This document shows, piece by piece, positions 17,237 to 26,646 of a stretch of DNA of 64,000 nucleotides; position 1 is the stretch's first letter, and every line of letters begins with the position of its first letter. A model generated the notes under the pieces. It was not told where the DNA came from. It saw nothing but the letters and a program-made list of their open reading frames with translations, and did no database searches. Origin of the DNA: Paenibacillus segetis (lineage in GTDB: Bacteria > Bacillota > Bacilli > Paenibacillales > Paenibacillaceae); NCBI RefSeq assembly GCF_014639155.1, contig NZ_BMFT01000001.1, positions 3,273,045 through 3,337,044 of the forward strand. Direction: 5' to 3'. Position numbers and translations under genes: made by a program.

Positions 17237-18643
17237 ATGGAATCTACATCTACTGCTCAAGTTAAACAGCCAGGCCTTATGGCCTTCTCCCTTATGTTAG
17301 GTGCCTTCGTTGGTCTATTTAGTGAAACGGCCTTAAACATGGCTTTTACCAACTTAATGGATGAATTTTCAATCAACGCCTCAACGGTTCAATGGCTAAC
17401 AACGGGATATTTACTAGTATTAGGAATCCTTGTTCCTATTTCTGCTTTATTAATGCAATGGTTTACTACTAGACAATTATTCACGGCTTCTTTGCTATTA
17501 TCTATCATCGGTACATTAATTGCTGCCCTCTCACCTAATTTCACCTCATTATTAATTGCGCGTATAGTGCAAGCCTTGGGGACTGGTTTATTGCTTCCAT
17601 TAATGACCAATATTATTCTTATTATTTTTCCTGCACATAAACGTGGGACCATTATGGGGTTGATGGGGCTGGTTATTATGTGTGCGCCGGCAATTGGGCC
17701 AACTCTTTCTGGTTTAATTGTAGACCATTTGGGCTGGGAGTATATTTTTTGGATCAGCTTACCTTTACTTTTATTTACATTCGGCTTCGGATTAACATTC
17801 ATCAAAAATGTAGCGTACATTTCAAAGCCTAAAATTGATATCTTATCCATCCTGCTTTCTACTTTAGGATTTGGTGGAATCGTATTTGGATTTAGTAACC
17901 TAGCTGAACACTCTTTAAGTGAAATCATTGTCCTCCTGCCACTTATCATTGGTATCATAAGCCTGATCTGGTTTGTATTACGACAATTTAAATTGGAAAC
18001 TCCAATGCTGAATTTACGTGTTTTTAAATATCCGATGTTTACATTAGGACTTATTATGCTTTTTTTAGGAATGATGATCATCTTATCCTCTGCGATTTTA
18101 TTACCGTTATATTTAAAAGGAGGTCTATTGTTATCTGCAACAGTTGCAGGAGTTCAACTACTTCCTGGTAGTGTGCTTAACGGAGCTATGGCTCCAGTTA
18201 CTGGTAAAATTTTCGATAAATACGGACCTAAATTATTGCTGCCTGTTGGGTTTTTTATTGCAACAATTGCGGTTTTTTTGTTTACAACTAACTCTACTGA
18301 AACCAGTAGTATGACCTTTATTTTAATACACTGTACATTGTTTATCGGACTAGCAATGGTCATTATGCCAGCTCAAACCAATGGCTTGAATCAATTACCA
18401 GTGAAATACTACCCGGATGGTGCTGCCGTCATGAATACATTACAACAAATAGCAGGTGCTCTTGGTACAACCTTCGCTATTACACTAATGTCTAGTGGGG
18501 AAACTCGATTTGCTAATACACATCCAGACGCTGTCCAAACTGAGATATTAACCGCTGGAATTACGCATGCTTACTTGTTTATTACAGCACTTGCAGGTAT
18601 CGGTTTAATTTTATCGTTCTTTGTTAAACGGATTCGCGTTTAA
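17237..18643 (+). CDS. MFS multidrug exporter, DHA2 (14-helix) family
   Basis: This 468-residue protein has about 14 hydrophobic helices. It carries the antiporter motif C (MCAPAIGPTLSGLIVDHLGW, about residues 147-166) and a motif-A-like region near LLMQWFTTRQLF, as in the LmrB/EmrB-type proton-drug antiporters of Firmicutes. It is in the membrane and probably expels lincosamides or other hydrophobic toxins; the substrate is not readable. Its expression is probably controlled by the adjacent MarR protein through the shared operator. Confidence 0.87.
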   Translation: MESTSTAQVKQPGLMAFSLMLGAFVGLFSETALNMAFTNLMDEFSINASTVQWLTTGYLLVLGILVPISALLMQWFTTRQLFTASLLLSIIGTLIAALSPNFTSLLIARIVQALGTGLLLPLMTNIILIIFPAHKRGTIMGLMGLVIMCAPAIGPTLSGLIVDHLGWEYIFWISLPLLLFTFGFGLTFIKNVAYISKPKIDILSILLSTLGFGGIVFGFSNLAEHSLSEIIVLLPLIIGIISLIWFVLRQFKLETPMLNLRVFKYPMFTLGLIMLFLGMMIILSSAILLPLYLKGGLLLSATVAGVQLLPGSVLNGAMAPVTGKIFDKYGPKLLLPVGFFIATIAVFLFTTNSTETSSMTFILIHCTLFIGLAMVIMPAQTNGLNQLPVKYYPDGAAVMNTLQQIAGALGTTFAITLMSSGETRFANTHPDAVQTEILTAGITHAYLFITALAGIGLILSFFVKRIRV

Positions 18644-18713
18644 TTTAAAAATAAATGACCGCTAAGCTCATCCTTCGGCGATTGCAGAGATCGCGAAATC
18701 TATCGAGAAGAAC

Positions 18714-18745
18714 AAAAGACGGGAAGGCTAATGCCCCCGTCTTTT
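18714..18745. terminator. Terminator between the convergent exporter and flavoenzyme genes
   Basis: A stem AAAAGACGGG/CCCGTCTTTT encloses a GC-rich loop and is followed by TTATAG. It can serve the rightward exporter and, in reverse, the leftward flavoenzyme operon. Confidence 0.75.
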
Positions 18746-18817
18746 TATAGCACCTTCAGACGTCCATAATCACCAAAGAACACATCATAAGCTGTGCTCG
18801 ATTAGTGTTCCAAGCCC

Positions 18818-18843
18818 CGAATCCATACCGGATTCGTTTTTTT
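18818..18843 (+). terminator. Second rightward hairpin with T-run
   Basis: A seven-bp stem CGAATCC-N5-GGATTCG is followed directly by seven Ts on the + strand. It looks like a backup terminator for the rightward exporter gene, just before the convergent flavoenzyme. Confidence 0.6.
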
Positions 18844-18865
18844 ATACGAATCAATCAAGGACTCA

Positions 18866-20218
18866 TTACGCTTTCGTCAACTCGTGCGCTTGCTCGCTCT
18901 GTTGCAACATTTCTGCCAAGTAAGGATTCAAGAATACGCCCGAAGGATCAAGCTCTTGCCTGAGGCGAAGAAATGCATCCCACTTCGGATATACCGAGCG
19001 GAGCTGCTCCGCGTTCATTGTGTGCATTTTCCCCCAGTGCGGTCTCCCGCCATACTGTCTACAGATATCCTCTACTTTGGCAAAAAAGTCAGCATACTCC
19101 ATCCCCCGATACATATGTACAGCGATATAGGCAGAATCACGTCCAGTCGCCGGACTAAGCCATACATCGTCTCCCCGTACATAGCGGCATTCAATTGGGA
19201 AATGAACAGCAAATTGGTACCGATCTATCGTATTACGTATTTCCTCCAGTACGATTCGCATGTGATCTGCCGGTACGCTGTACTCCATTTCGTTAAATCG
19301 AACGAGCCGCGGCGTTGCGAAAATCCGGTGGCTATACCCCACTTCCTGCATATCCGGTACGCCCGCTGCCGACAATCGGCTTATCAGCTTACAAAGGCGC
19401 GGAATGAAGCGGCAGCACTCCGATAGAACCCAGAACAGCGCATTCTCCATTAGCAAGACTTTCCAGTAACTCCAGCGGCTTGGTGCTCCGGGGACCTCAT
19501 CCGTTGTATTGGTCAGTTTTATTTGAGCGGTATCCGTATATGGGAACCAATAAAATTCGAAATGACGGTTCTCCTTTTTGAATAGATCAAGCTGCTCAAG
19601 GCATTGAGAGAATGATATTTTGTGGCTCGTATAGCGGAGCGCGTACGCAGGCACAACACGTAGCTTCAACTTCACGATAATCCCGAACATCCCAAGTGAC
19701 ACCTGCATCGCCCGAAAAAGCTCTTCATTCTGCTCAACTGAACATTCGAGGATTTCCCCTGTTGCTGTCACTACCGTTAAGCCTACCGCTTGCGTTGCGA
19801 GGCTCCCGAACTGCTCTCCCGTCCCATGTGTTCCTGTACTGATCGCTCCTGCAATGGATTGCGCATTAATATCGCCCAGATTCTCTTGCGCAACCCCAAT
19901 GGCATGCAATTCTTCCCCGAGACGGTCCAGCTTCGTTCCGCCCCACACCTGGGCAATCCCCATCTCCGAATCAACAGCAATCACGCCCTGCAATCGATCC
20001 AAGGAGACCAGTACATCATCGGTCTGGACGAGCCTCGTAAATGAATGTCCGGATCCGACGACACGCAGCTTCCGTCCTTCGGCGGCACATGTCTTAACTA
20101 TCCCGACCACCTCTTCTATGCTTGCCGGATATACGATGCTCCGCGGCAGTCCGCGTACGAGTCCTGACCAATTGCGCCATTCTTTCGTATTGCGTTCCTT
20201 CAAATTTATAGAAAGCAT
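18866..20218 (-). CDS. FAD-linked lactone oxidase-like oxidoreductase
   Basis: About 450 residues from the ATG at 20218, after a G-rich ribosome site and overlapping the upstream gene by 13 bases. The N-terminal FAD-binding PCMH domain has KLRVVGSGHSF, GDINAQSIAGAISTGTHGTG and GMFGIIVKL. The C-terminus shows the ALO-type motif HWGKMH. This is the VAO superfamily branch of D-arabinono-1,4-lactone, L-gulonolactone and sorbitol oxidases. A soluble cytoplasmic enzyme is predicted. It is paired with a PLP racemase-fold enzyme, and I recall the same pairing in other bacteria, but the joint pathway is not known to me. Confidence 0.8.
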   Translation of the reverse strand: MLSINLKERNTKEWRNWSGLVRGLPRSIVYPASIEEVVGIVKTCAAEGRKLRVVGSGHSFTRLVQTDDVLVSLDRLQGVIAVDSEMGIAQVWGGTKLDRLGEELHAIGVAQENLGDINAQSIAGAISTGTHGTGEQFGSLATQAVGLTVVTATGEILECSVEQNEELFRAMQVSLGMFGIIVKLKLRVVPAYALRYTSHKISFSQCLEQLDLFKKENRHFEFYWFPYTDTAQIKLTNTTDEVPGAPSRWSYWKVLLMENALFWVLSECCRFIPRLCKLISRLSAAGVPDMQEVGYSHRIFATPRLVRFNEMEYSVPADHMRIVLEEIRNTIDRYQFAVHFPIECRYVRGDDVWLSPATGRDSAYIAVHMYRGMEYADFFAKVEDICRQYGGRPHWGKMHTMNAEQLRSVYPKWDAFLRLRQELDPSGVFLNPYLAEMLQQSEQAHELTKA

Positions 20219-21396
20219 AGTCCGTCCCCCCGATATGTCGTTGTCTCCCCAACGATACTGCCATTTGAAATGTAGTAGAGGTGTGTAAATCGTTCGCATA
20301 ACTCTCCTGCTTTGCTATGACGCATAAAGATCGGATCGCCGAGTTCCAGCGTTTCTTGCCCGTTGTAGCGAATCGGCGTCTGGACTTCACCTGCGCCTTC
20401 CATCGCTAGGAGAGTCGCACCTTGCGGCAGGTATGGACGCGGCAATCTGTCGCTTCCTGCAATTCCCGAAGCCGTGTACCCACCGCCTAAACAGGTGTAG
20501 AGATCACCGCGCGGCTGACGCACGATCTCGATCGCATATCCTGCGGCGGGAACCAAGGTGAAATCCCGGTAGTTGTCAAACAGACCGGGCGAATAGAACC
20601 CCGAACCAGCCGTGACCTCGGTGACGACTGGTTCCACGCTACTTGTATGCAGGCTGCCCGTGCCGCCTGCATTCACGAACCGCAGCGGAGGAAGACCCAT
20701 TCGATCGATCGCCGCGACCAGCTCCGCACGCCGGGCAGCGGCATCACGGATCGAGCGGTGTTTAAGTAGCCTTACGATCGCATTCTTCAGAACCTGCCCC
20801 GGCACGCGGTCGCCTAAGCCAGCAACCTGCGCTTCGTAACCCATGAGCCCCTCGAGCACGACGTGCTTCGACTGTGCGATCCGCTTGATGAGGTTGAGCG
20901 CTGCATCTGTGGAGCGTATAGGCGAGCGCCATACGCCGAAGTGCAGCCCCGGGACATCGATCGACATATCGATGTCCACACAGAGCGGCAGCCGCACGCC
21001 GTACTTGGCGGCAGCCGCTTCCGCCTGCTCGACATGCGTCTCGCAGTCTACCATCAGCGTGATGTTACACCCTTCACGCTGATGCATGGCGACAGACGCG
21101 AGCAGACTTGCGTCCATCGCAGGGTAACCCAGCAGCAAGTCGGTGAAACCTTGCTGCGCGAGATAGAGTGCTTCGGGCACCGTGAAGCACATGATCCCCT
21201 GAAACTGCGCATTTGCCTGCAGAATGCGCCGGAGCATATCAACAGAACGGATCGATTTGCTCGCAATGCGGACGTTCTTCCCATTCGCCCGATGGAGAAC
21301 GTTAAGAATATTCTGCTGAAGCATATCCAGATCAACGAAAGCAAAGGGCATCGGAAGCCCGGTGCACACTTCTTTATAGTAACGATAATCACGCAC
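20206..21396 (-). CDS. PLP-dependent alanine racemase-fold (fold type III) enzyme
   Basis: This 396-residue protein starts at a GTG seven bases after AGGAGGT. FAFVDLDMLQQN and VRIASKSIRS mark the fold type III barrel, with K47 of ASKS the likely PLP lysine. GGTGSLHTSS is a phosphate-binding glycine stretch and LGGGYTASG a C-terminal motif. Relatives are annotated as amino acid deaminase/aldolase or D-threonine-aldolase-like enzymes. It is the first gene of a two-gene unit with the lactone-oxidase-like flavoprotein. The coding DNA is visibly GC-richer than its surroundings, which may reflect transfer. Substrate unknown. Confidence 0.75.
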   Translation of the reverse strand: MRDYRYYKEVCTGLPMPFAFVDLDMLQQNILNVLHRANGKNVRIASKSIRSVDMLRRILQANAQFQGIMCFTVPEALYLAQQGFTDLLLGYPAMDASLLASVAMHQREGCNITLMVDCETHVEQAEAAAAKYGVRLPLCVDIDMSIDVPGLHFGVWRSPIRSTDAALNLIKRIAQSKHVVLEGLMGYEAQVAGLGDRVPGQVLKNAIVRLLKHRSIRDAAARRAELVAAIDRMGLPPLRFVNAGGTGSLHTSSVEPVVTEVTAGSGFYSPGLFDNYRDFTLVPAAGYAIEIVRQPRGDLYTCLGGGYTASGIAGSDRLPRPYLPQGATLLAMEGAGEVQTPIRYNGQETLELGDPIFMRHSKAGELCERFTHLYYISNGSIVGETTTYRGDGLCFL

Positions 21397-21534
21397 TCTA
21401 CCGACCTCCTATATATGGAGATACATAATTTCCTGTATTATTAATATTCTCACAACAGAGAGATAGTCCATTATTTCGGGACTCTACTATTCAATACTAT
21501 CTTAATTAGATATTCTTTAATCTGATCTTTCCAT

Positions 21535-21574
21535 AAAAAAGAAACCTACAAGGAATTGCTCCTACGTAGATTTC
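21535..21574 (-). terminator. Terminator of sigK
   Basis: On the reverse strand an imperfect hairpin (GAAATCTACGTAGGA answered by TTCCTTGTAGGTTTC) is followed by six Ts. It stands 25 bases after the sigK stop. Confidence 0.75.
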
Positions 21575-21598
21575 CCAGTGTCATTATTCATATATTCT

Positions 21599-22300
21599 TC
21601 ATCGCTTCGCCTTATAAAACTCATGATACAGCTTCATAAGCGCTCGCTTCTCTATCCGGGACACATAAGAGCGGGAAATGCCGAGCTCTTTGGCGATTTC
21701 GCGTTGGGTCCGTTCTTCTCCCCCATGCTCCAACCCGAATCTTCCTTTAATCACTTCCTGCTCTCTAGCGTCCAGGATATCAAGATTCCGATAAATTTTA
21801 CTCTTCTCCATCTTGAGCTGTACCCGATCAAGAACCTCGTCCGCCTCCGTACCCAGGATATCGATAAGGGTAATTTCATTCCCTTCCTTGTCCGTCCCGA
21901 TAGGGTCGTGCAGCGAAACATCCTTACGTGTCTTTTTGAGCGACCGAAGGTGCATCAATATTTCATTCTCAATACAACGAGCCGCAAAAGTTGCCAGTTT
22001 CGTACCTTTGTTGGGGCGGAAGCTCTCAATAGCCTTGATGAGTCCAATCGTCCCGATCGAGATCAAGTCCTCCATATCCTCGCCGGTGTTATCGAATTTC
22101 TTGACGATATGCGCCACCAGCCGCAGATTGTGCTCAATCAGCAAATTACGAGAGATCGGATCGCCTTCAGCCATCCGCGCCAAATGCTTCGTCTCCTCCT
22201 CTTCCGTCAATGGTTGGGGAAAAGCGTTATTCTTCACATACGACACGAGCAGAGTTAGTTGTTTAATAAACAGAGCAATAGTAGTAAATAATCCAGGCAA
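21599..22300 (-). CDS. sigK: RNA polymerase sporulation sigma factor sigma-K
   Basis: About 233 residues from a TTG at 22300, five bases after AGGAGGTG; the GTG three codons earlier overlaps the ribosome site. The pro-sequence [28 protein letters not shown] matches pro-sigma-K, a hydrophobic leader removed by SpoIVFB during sporulation. Region 2 ([46 protein letters not shown]) and region 4 ([27 protein letters not shown]) are nearly those of Bacillus sigma-K. The reading frame is continuous, so no skin-type element splits it here. It directs late mother-cell transcription of coat and cortex genes. A sigma-E-like -10 lies upstream. Confidence 0.95.
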   Translation of the reverse strand: MPGLFTTIALFIKQLTLLVSYVKNNAFPQPLTEEEETKHLARMAEGDPISRNLLIEHNLRLVAHIVKKFDNTGEDMEDLISIGTIGLIKAIESFRPNKGTKLATFAARCIENEILMHLRSLKKTRKDVSLHDPIGTDKEGNEITLIDILGTEADEVLDRVQLKMEKSKIYRNLDILDAREQEVIKGRFGLEHGGEERTQREIAKELGISRSYVSRIEKRALMKLYHEFYKAKR

Positions 22301-22358
22301 AGATGACACCTCCTGCTGAGTAACAATGCTACAATCTTTAATCGTTCCTGATCATTTC

Positions 22359-22366
22359 ATTGTATG
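22359..22366 (-). promoter_or_regulatory. Sigma-E-like -10 element upstream of sigK
   Basis: The reverse strand reads CATACAAT, a match to the -10 of mother-cell sigma-E promoters, about 60 bases before the TTG start. The -35 is weak: ATA lies only 12 bases upstream instead of about 15-17. Known biology (sigK is transcribed by sigma-E with SpoIIID) makes it plausible. Confidence 0.4.
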
Positions 22367-22515
22367 TAGGCCAGTGCCTATCTGTGCCTGTACGGTGAAA
22401 AATGATATCCCTTTAAAAGATCGGCTCAATCTAACGAAAGCAGTAACCTTTATTGACCTTATTCCATCCAAATGACTGGAGATTCGTTACAGCGACTCGC
22501 ACAAAAAAACCTCTC

Positions 22516-22533
22516 AAAAATTCGCAGAGCGAA
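22516..22533 (-). terminator. Weak terminator of the hydantoinase operon
   Basis: On the reverse strand the stem TTCGC-TCT-GCGAA is followed by TTTTT and, ten bases later, by a run of seven Ts. The stem is only five bp, so the call is tentative. Confidence 0.45.
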
Positions 22534-22588
22534 CTTCCGAAAGGCCATTTGTGTCTCGATGATTTTTTATCTCTTACTTAATTTATCT

Positions 22589-24142
22589 CTAACTCATTTT
22601 ACCTACAACTTTTACTCTTAACCTTGTCGCATTCTCAGGATGATAAGCTAGCGGAGTTTCTTCCACCTCAACCAATTCAATCGTATCGGAAACGGCTCCG
22701 GCTAATACGGCTTGTTGTACTGCTTTGCGCTCAGCATCCTTCAACGAAGCTTCACGCGGTTCCCGTGAATAGATATATATCTGCTCATATTGCCCGCTGA
22801 TTTGCGCAATGGACGCCCCGATAGCATTGGCAACAGTTCCGTTTTCCGCTTTGATCATGCTTGCTACCCCACGAATCGAATCCGGGATAATAATACTACC
22901 CCCGCCGACAAGAACGAGCTGAACATCTTCGGAGGATGTTTTCATTTTATCAATTGCTTGCCCGACGATAGAGGAAATTTCAGCCTGCACAGCGAGCGCA
23001 AACTCCTCCTCAATATGGGACACTAAGCTCTTGTCACCTATATCAGCCATGCCTAACCGGACAGCGATATCCGTGGCCGTGAGCGTACTTCCGCCAAAGA
23101 CAAGCGCTTCCTCGCTGATCCGATAACCAACGCTGTCAGGTCCGACTGAAATCTTGCCGTTGTCGTCCACACGAACAATACTGCCTCCGCCCAGTCCAAC
23201 GGAGATAATGTCCGGCATTCTAAAATTGGTCCGAATATCACCGACTTCAACGGCTACAGAGGATTCTCTTGGGAATCCATCCTGCAGGACGCCGATATCC
23301 GAAGTTGTACCGCCAACATCGAGAACCATCGTATCCTTGATTTGTGCCAAATAAGATGCGCCGCGAATGCTATTCGTCGGACCGCAGGCAATCGTGAATA
23401 TCGGGAACTGTTTAGCGTAGTCAATGGACATTAAGGTGCCGTCGTTCTGACATAAATACACTACCGCATCCGTAATTCCTTCTTCTTCTAACGCATGTAC
23501 GAACCCTTCGGTTGTCGTCTCAATCACCTTGTACAATGCCGCATTCAAAATAGTCGCATTTTCACGTTCAATGAGTCCAACGGAGCCGATCAGGGAAGAG
23601 CAGGAAACCGGATACTCCTCTCCATATACCTCATGAATAAGATCACGAACTCTGAGCTCTTGGTCATTCTTAATGGAAGAGAATACGCCGATTACCGCGA
23701 TGGACTCGACTTTTTCCCGCCACTTTGCTAAAAGCTCACGAATTTCATCCTCATCGACTTCGCTCAGTACTTGACCATCGTATTCATATCCGCCATGAAC
23801 TAAAGCGTAGTTTCCTGACAGCTTCTCAACCATATCTTTCGGCCAAGCCGTATACGGAGGGACGGAAGCCGTTGCAGGATAGCCTAAGCGAATAATACCG
23901 ACGCTCGCCAGCTTTTTACGTTCCACAATCGCATTGGTGCATTGCGTCGTGCCTAGCATGGCATGAGTAATTTGGGTCTTATCAATTTTCGATTCTTGCA
24001 GCAAATTCCGCAGTGACGTTTCAATTCCCGTCTTGATGTCTAGACTCGTAGGAGATTTGACAGCGTGAATCAGCTTATGATGCTCGTCCAAAATAATGGC
24101 GTCTGTATTCGTTCCGCCCACATCGATCCCGATTCTATACAT
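22589..24142 (-). CDS. Hydantoinase/oxoprolinase family protein
   Basis: This 517-residue protein has the ASKHA-type nucleotide-binding signature twice: IGIDVGGTNTD at the N-terminus and VLDVGGTTSDIGV at about 287. GLGGGSIV and VLVGGGS follow. This is the HyuA branch that hydrolyses hydantoins or 5-oxoproline with ATP, often with a HyuB partner. No HyuB is present; instead a DUF917 protein precedes it with an eight-base overlap. With the NCS1 permease and PucR regulator the context suggests uptake and ring opening of a small nitrogen heterocycle. The actual substrate is unknown. Confidence 0.82.
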   Translation of the reverse strand: MYRIGIDVGGTNTDAIILDEHHKLIHAVKSPTSLDIKTGIETSLRNLLQESKIDKTQITHAMLGTTQCTNAIVERKKLASVGIIRLGYPATASVPPYTAWPKDMVEKLSGNYALVHGGYEYDGQVLSEVDEDEIRELLAKWREKVESIAVIGVFSSIKNDQELRVRDLIHEVYGEEYPVSCSSLIGSVGLIERENATILNAALYKVIETTTEGFVHALEEEGITDAVVYLCQNDGTLMSIDYAKQFPIFTIACGPTNSIRGASYLAQIKDTMVLDVGGTTSDIGVLQDGFPRESSVAVEVGDIRTNFRMPDIISVGLGGGSIVRVDDNGKISVGPDSVGYRISEEALVFGGSTLTATDIAVRLGMADIGDKSLVSHIEEEFALAVQAEISSIVGQAIDKMKTSSEDVQLVLVGGGSIIIPDSIRGVASMIKAENGTVANAIGASIAQISGQYEQIYIYSREPREASLKDAERKAVQQAVLAGAVSDTIELVEVEETPLAYHPENATRLRVKVVGKMS

Positions 24143-25238
24143 GATCAGCCACCGCCTTTTTTATCAATTCTTCAATCGGAACATAATCGTAATCATATCC
24201 AAAATATCTTGGTCCTGCCGTTTGGATTCCTTTTTCCGTTCTCCATTTTTCGTTAGCGGGGAGTCCGATCACCCGTACGCGTTTACCATACTTCAGGCTC
24301 TCGGTCGTAACAGGCAATAACGTTTCATAATCGACCAGACAGAGTAAATCCGGGGTCATCCCTACAACTTGCCCGTCCCTCTCCGCAACGAGATTCTCAT
24401 TTTGAAAATGAACTTGCATATTTCCGCCTTTATGGGCTTCGATTCCTTCCAGATTCATTTTGCCGAGATTAAATCCACCCTTGATCTCACGGATCACATC
24501 GACGATTTTTCCATGGAATAGCTCATAACCGGATACCAAAGTTAAGAGTTCTTGCAGTTTTTCATTTGCATCTCTATGGTTCGAGGAAATAATCTCCCCG
24601 ATTTGTTCAGACAATGTAACGATGTGATGAACTCCGCTCTTCTTCATTTGAGCCCCTGTCGTTGGGTACAAGCTCACCATAGCGCTTGCCCCCATTTCCA
24701 CAGTGGCTACCCGGGCTAAACGTTCCGTCCATTTGTTATCGATGGTTTCGAAAATGCCGATATTTCCCTTTTCATCCGTAATCGCCATCGGTGTCGCCGA
24801 AATACCATCCAGGTTAAACGTCACCATCTGAAGCTCAGGAAAGGCTCTGCCCATTCCGTCACAATCGACCAGCGGCAAACCGAGCTGCGCCGCGACGACG
24901 ATCGGAATCATGGAATTGACGCCGCCAGCTTCCATCGGATACGTGCCTGCGATTTTGTCTTTCCCTAAATACTGAGCCAGCTTTTGAAAAACTTTAACGA
25001 ACTCGCTTCCGTTCGGAAATTTCTCGGATGACACGGAAGGTGCTCCCATCATGGCAGCCGGGATAAAAAAGTCTTCGTCGTCAATTTCATCGACCGAATA
25101 TAATCTTACGGGACCATTCTTCTCAATAGCCGAAATCGCCATTAGTTTTCCGATATAAGGATCTCCGCCTCCGCCTGTCCCCAGGAATGCGGCTCCAATT
25201 GCAATATTTTCAATAGCAGCTTTATCTAAATATCTCAT
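24135..25238 (-). CDS. DUF917 family protein
   Basis: About 367 residues from the ATG at 25238 (MRYLDKAAIENIAIG), with GGAGG upstream and TGATG overlap with the permease stop; the longer frame runs through the permease. AAFLGTGGGGDPYIG near the N-terminus and DCDGMGRAFPELQM at about 125 are typical of DUF917. Family members are usually found beside hydantoinase/oxoprolinase proteins, as here, and may act as a partner or second step. It is soluble. The biochemical role is not established to my knowledge. Confidence 0.8.
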   Translation of the reverse strand: MRYLDKAAIENIAIGAAFLGTGGGGDPYIGKLMAISAIEKNGPVRLYSVDEIDDEDFFIPAAMMGAPSVSSEKFPNGSEFVKVFQKLAQYLGKDKIAGTYPMEAGGVNSMIPIVVAAQLGLPLVDCDGMGRAFPELQMVTFNLDGISATPMAITDEKGNIGIFETIDNKWTERLARVATVEMGASAMVSLYPTTGAQMKKSGVHHIVTLSEQIGEIISSNHRDANEKLQELLTLVSGYELFHGKIVDVIREIKGGFNLGKMNLEGIEAHKGGNMQVHFQNENLVAERDGQVVGMTPDLLCLVDYETLLPVTTESLKYGKRVRVIGLPANEKWRTEKGIQTAGPRYFGYDYDYVPIEELIKKAVADHV

Positions 25239-26503
25239 CAATTTTCCTCCAATATGACAGTCTTTGAAGCAGTTAAACGATAGCCAACAATATACAGAAC
25301 AAATGAAATGACAATGCCGATCAAAGGTTGATTTGATACTTGCGGCAAGCTCGGGAATAATGACAAAATGACGGGAATACAAGCAATGATCGAACCAATC
25401 AGCCAAGAGTATATGCCTAGGCGGTTTACTCCCTCTGTTTCCTTCCAGCTGTTCTTATCCCCTTTGTTCATCACCCAATAGGAGGCGATCATGACGCCCG
25501 CTACAGGAGGGACCATCGCCGACAAAATGGACATCACAGGTGTGAAGTAATCCAAGATGCCAATTACCGCGAGTACAGTCCCAATCAACCCGGCAACACC
25601 CACTGCCCATTTTTCTTTTTCCTTAGAGATGTTAAAGACATTGGTTAACGCGAACCCACCCGAGATCGCATTGACCATATTGGTCTTCCATGCCGCCAAG
25701 ATCAACACGACACCGCCGATAAATGGAGTAGCGATATTCAAAAAGACAGCCGTAACATCATTCGTTTGGTAAGCCAGCGTCAAGACAGCCCCTACACTGA
25801 TCATAAGTGCGCCTGCCGGTATAATTCCGAAGATAGCCGCTTTCCACACATCGGAACGCTTCCTGGAAAATTGCGAATAATCACCGGCAATGACTGCACC
25901 GAGTGCAAAGGAACCTATCGTTACCGCCAGCCCGTCCATAAAGCTCATATTCTGCTCCGGTCTGTAATTCGAAATGAACTGCAAAGTTTCCCCATTTAAA
26001 GCTTTAATCAAACCATATACGCAAAGAACGACCAGCAAAGGCACAGCAATATAGCTTAGAACACGCAGCACTTTCATTCCATACATCGCGGATACCACCA
26101 TCACCAAACCGCTGATCAGAGAGGCTACTGGTACAGGTATATTGATGTTAAACTCAGCTAATAAATTCGCGAGTGCAGCCCCGCATACATTAGCCTGAAT
26201 TCCAAACCACCCAAGGCATGCAATGGTCAGAATAATGGAGAGGATGGTACGCGACCCTTTTTTGCCGAATACTTGACTTGCAACTTGAACGGTCGTCTTA
26301 CCTAAATCCGTGCTTTGAATTCCCTGAAAAATCATGATGGCAACGATAATGGCATACCCGATCAACGTGACGACTAATGTCTTCGATAAGCTCATCCCTG
26401 TAATCAACGTGTTCCCTACCAAAAGACCTGGTATACTAATCATTGCTCCGGCCCAAACCATCCCCAGAGTGAACCAAGACTGAGGTTTTTCTTGATTGCT
26501 CAT
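25238..26503 (-). CDS. NCS1-family (cytosine/allantoin/hydantoin-type) permease
   Basis: About 421 residues from the ATG at 26503, eight bases after GAGGAG. Twelve hydrophobic helices are visible. The start WFTLGMVWAGAMISIPGLLVGNTL and GALVIAGDYSQFSRKR-like region (about 208-220) resemble CodB. The family imports nucleobases and related ureides by sodium or proton symport. It is the first gene of a leftward operon with the DUF917 and hydantoinase genes, so it probably brings in their substrate. Cytosine itself is less likely because no deaminase is present. Confidence 0.85.
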   Translation of the reverse strand: MSNQEKPQSWFTLGMVWAGAMISIPGLLVGNTLITGMSLSKTLVVTLIGYAIIVAIMIFQGIQSTDLGKTTVQVASQVFGKKGSRTILSIILTIACLGWFGIQANVCGAALANLLAEFNINIPVPVASLISGLVMVVSAMYGMKVLRVLSYIAVPLLVVLCVYGLIKALNGETLQFISNYRPEQNMSFMDGLAVTIGSFALGAVIAGDYSQFSRKRSDVWKAAIFGIIPAGALMISVGAVLTLAYQTNDVTAVFLNIATPFIGGVVLILAAWKTNMVNAISGGFALTNVFNISKEKEKWAVGVAGLIGTVLAVIGILDYFTPVMSILSAMVPPVAGVMIASYWVMNKGDKNSWKETEGVNRLGIYSWLIGSIIACIPVILSLFPSLPQVSNQPLIGIVISFVLYIVGYRLTASKTVILEEN

Positions 26504-26594
26504 ACATTCCACTCCTCTAATCTCGATCGATTAACTAAAACTATTTTTATTATTGTAAAACAAGAGAGGGAAAGCGTCTTTTTCAGAAATAAAA

Positions 26595-26639
26595 ATAAAA
26601 ATCCGAATTTTTGTCTTTTTCGACAAGAAATTCGGATTT
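26595..26639 (-). terminator. Terminator of the pucR-like gene
   Basis: A 12-bp stem (AAATCCGAATTT/AAATTCGGATTT) contains a nested five-bp stem (TTGTC/GACAA). On the reverse strand it is followed by TTTTTATTTTT. It separates the regulator from the permease operon, which therefore has its own promoter. Confidence 0.85.
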
Positions 26640-26646
26640 CTTTGAC

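Noticed and set aside
17389-18081. Long open frame (230 codons) on the - strand opposite the drug exporter
   Set aside because: It is the mirror of a hydrophobic gene with clear DHA2 motifs; it lacks a ribosome site and known domains.
20863-21444. 193-codon + strand frame opposite the PLP enzyme
   Set aside because: GC-rich coding DNA readily leaves antisense frames open; the - strand frame has conserved PLP motifs and a good start.
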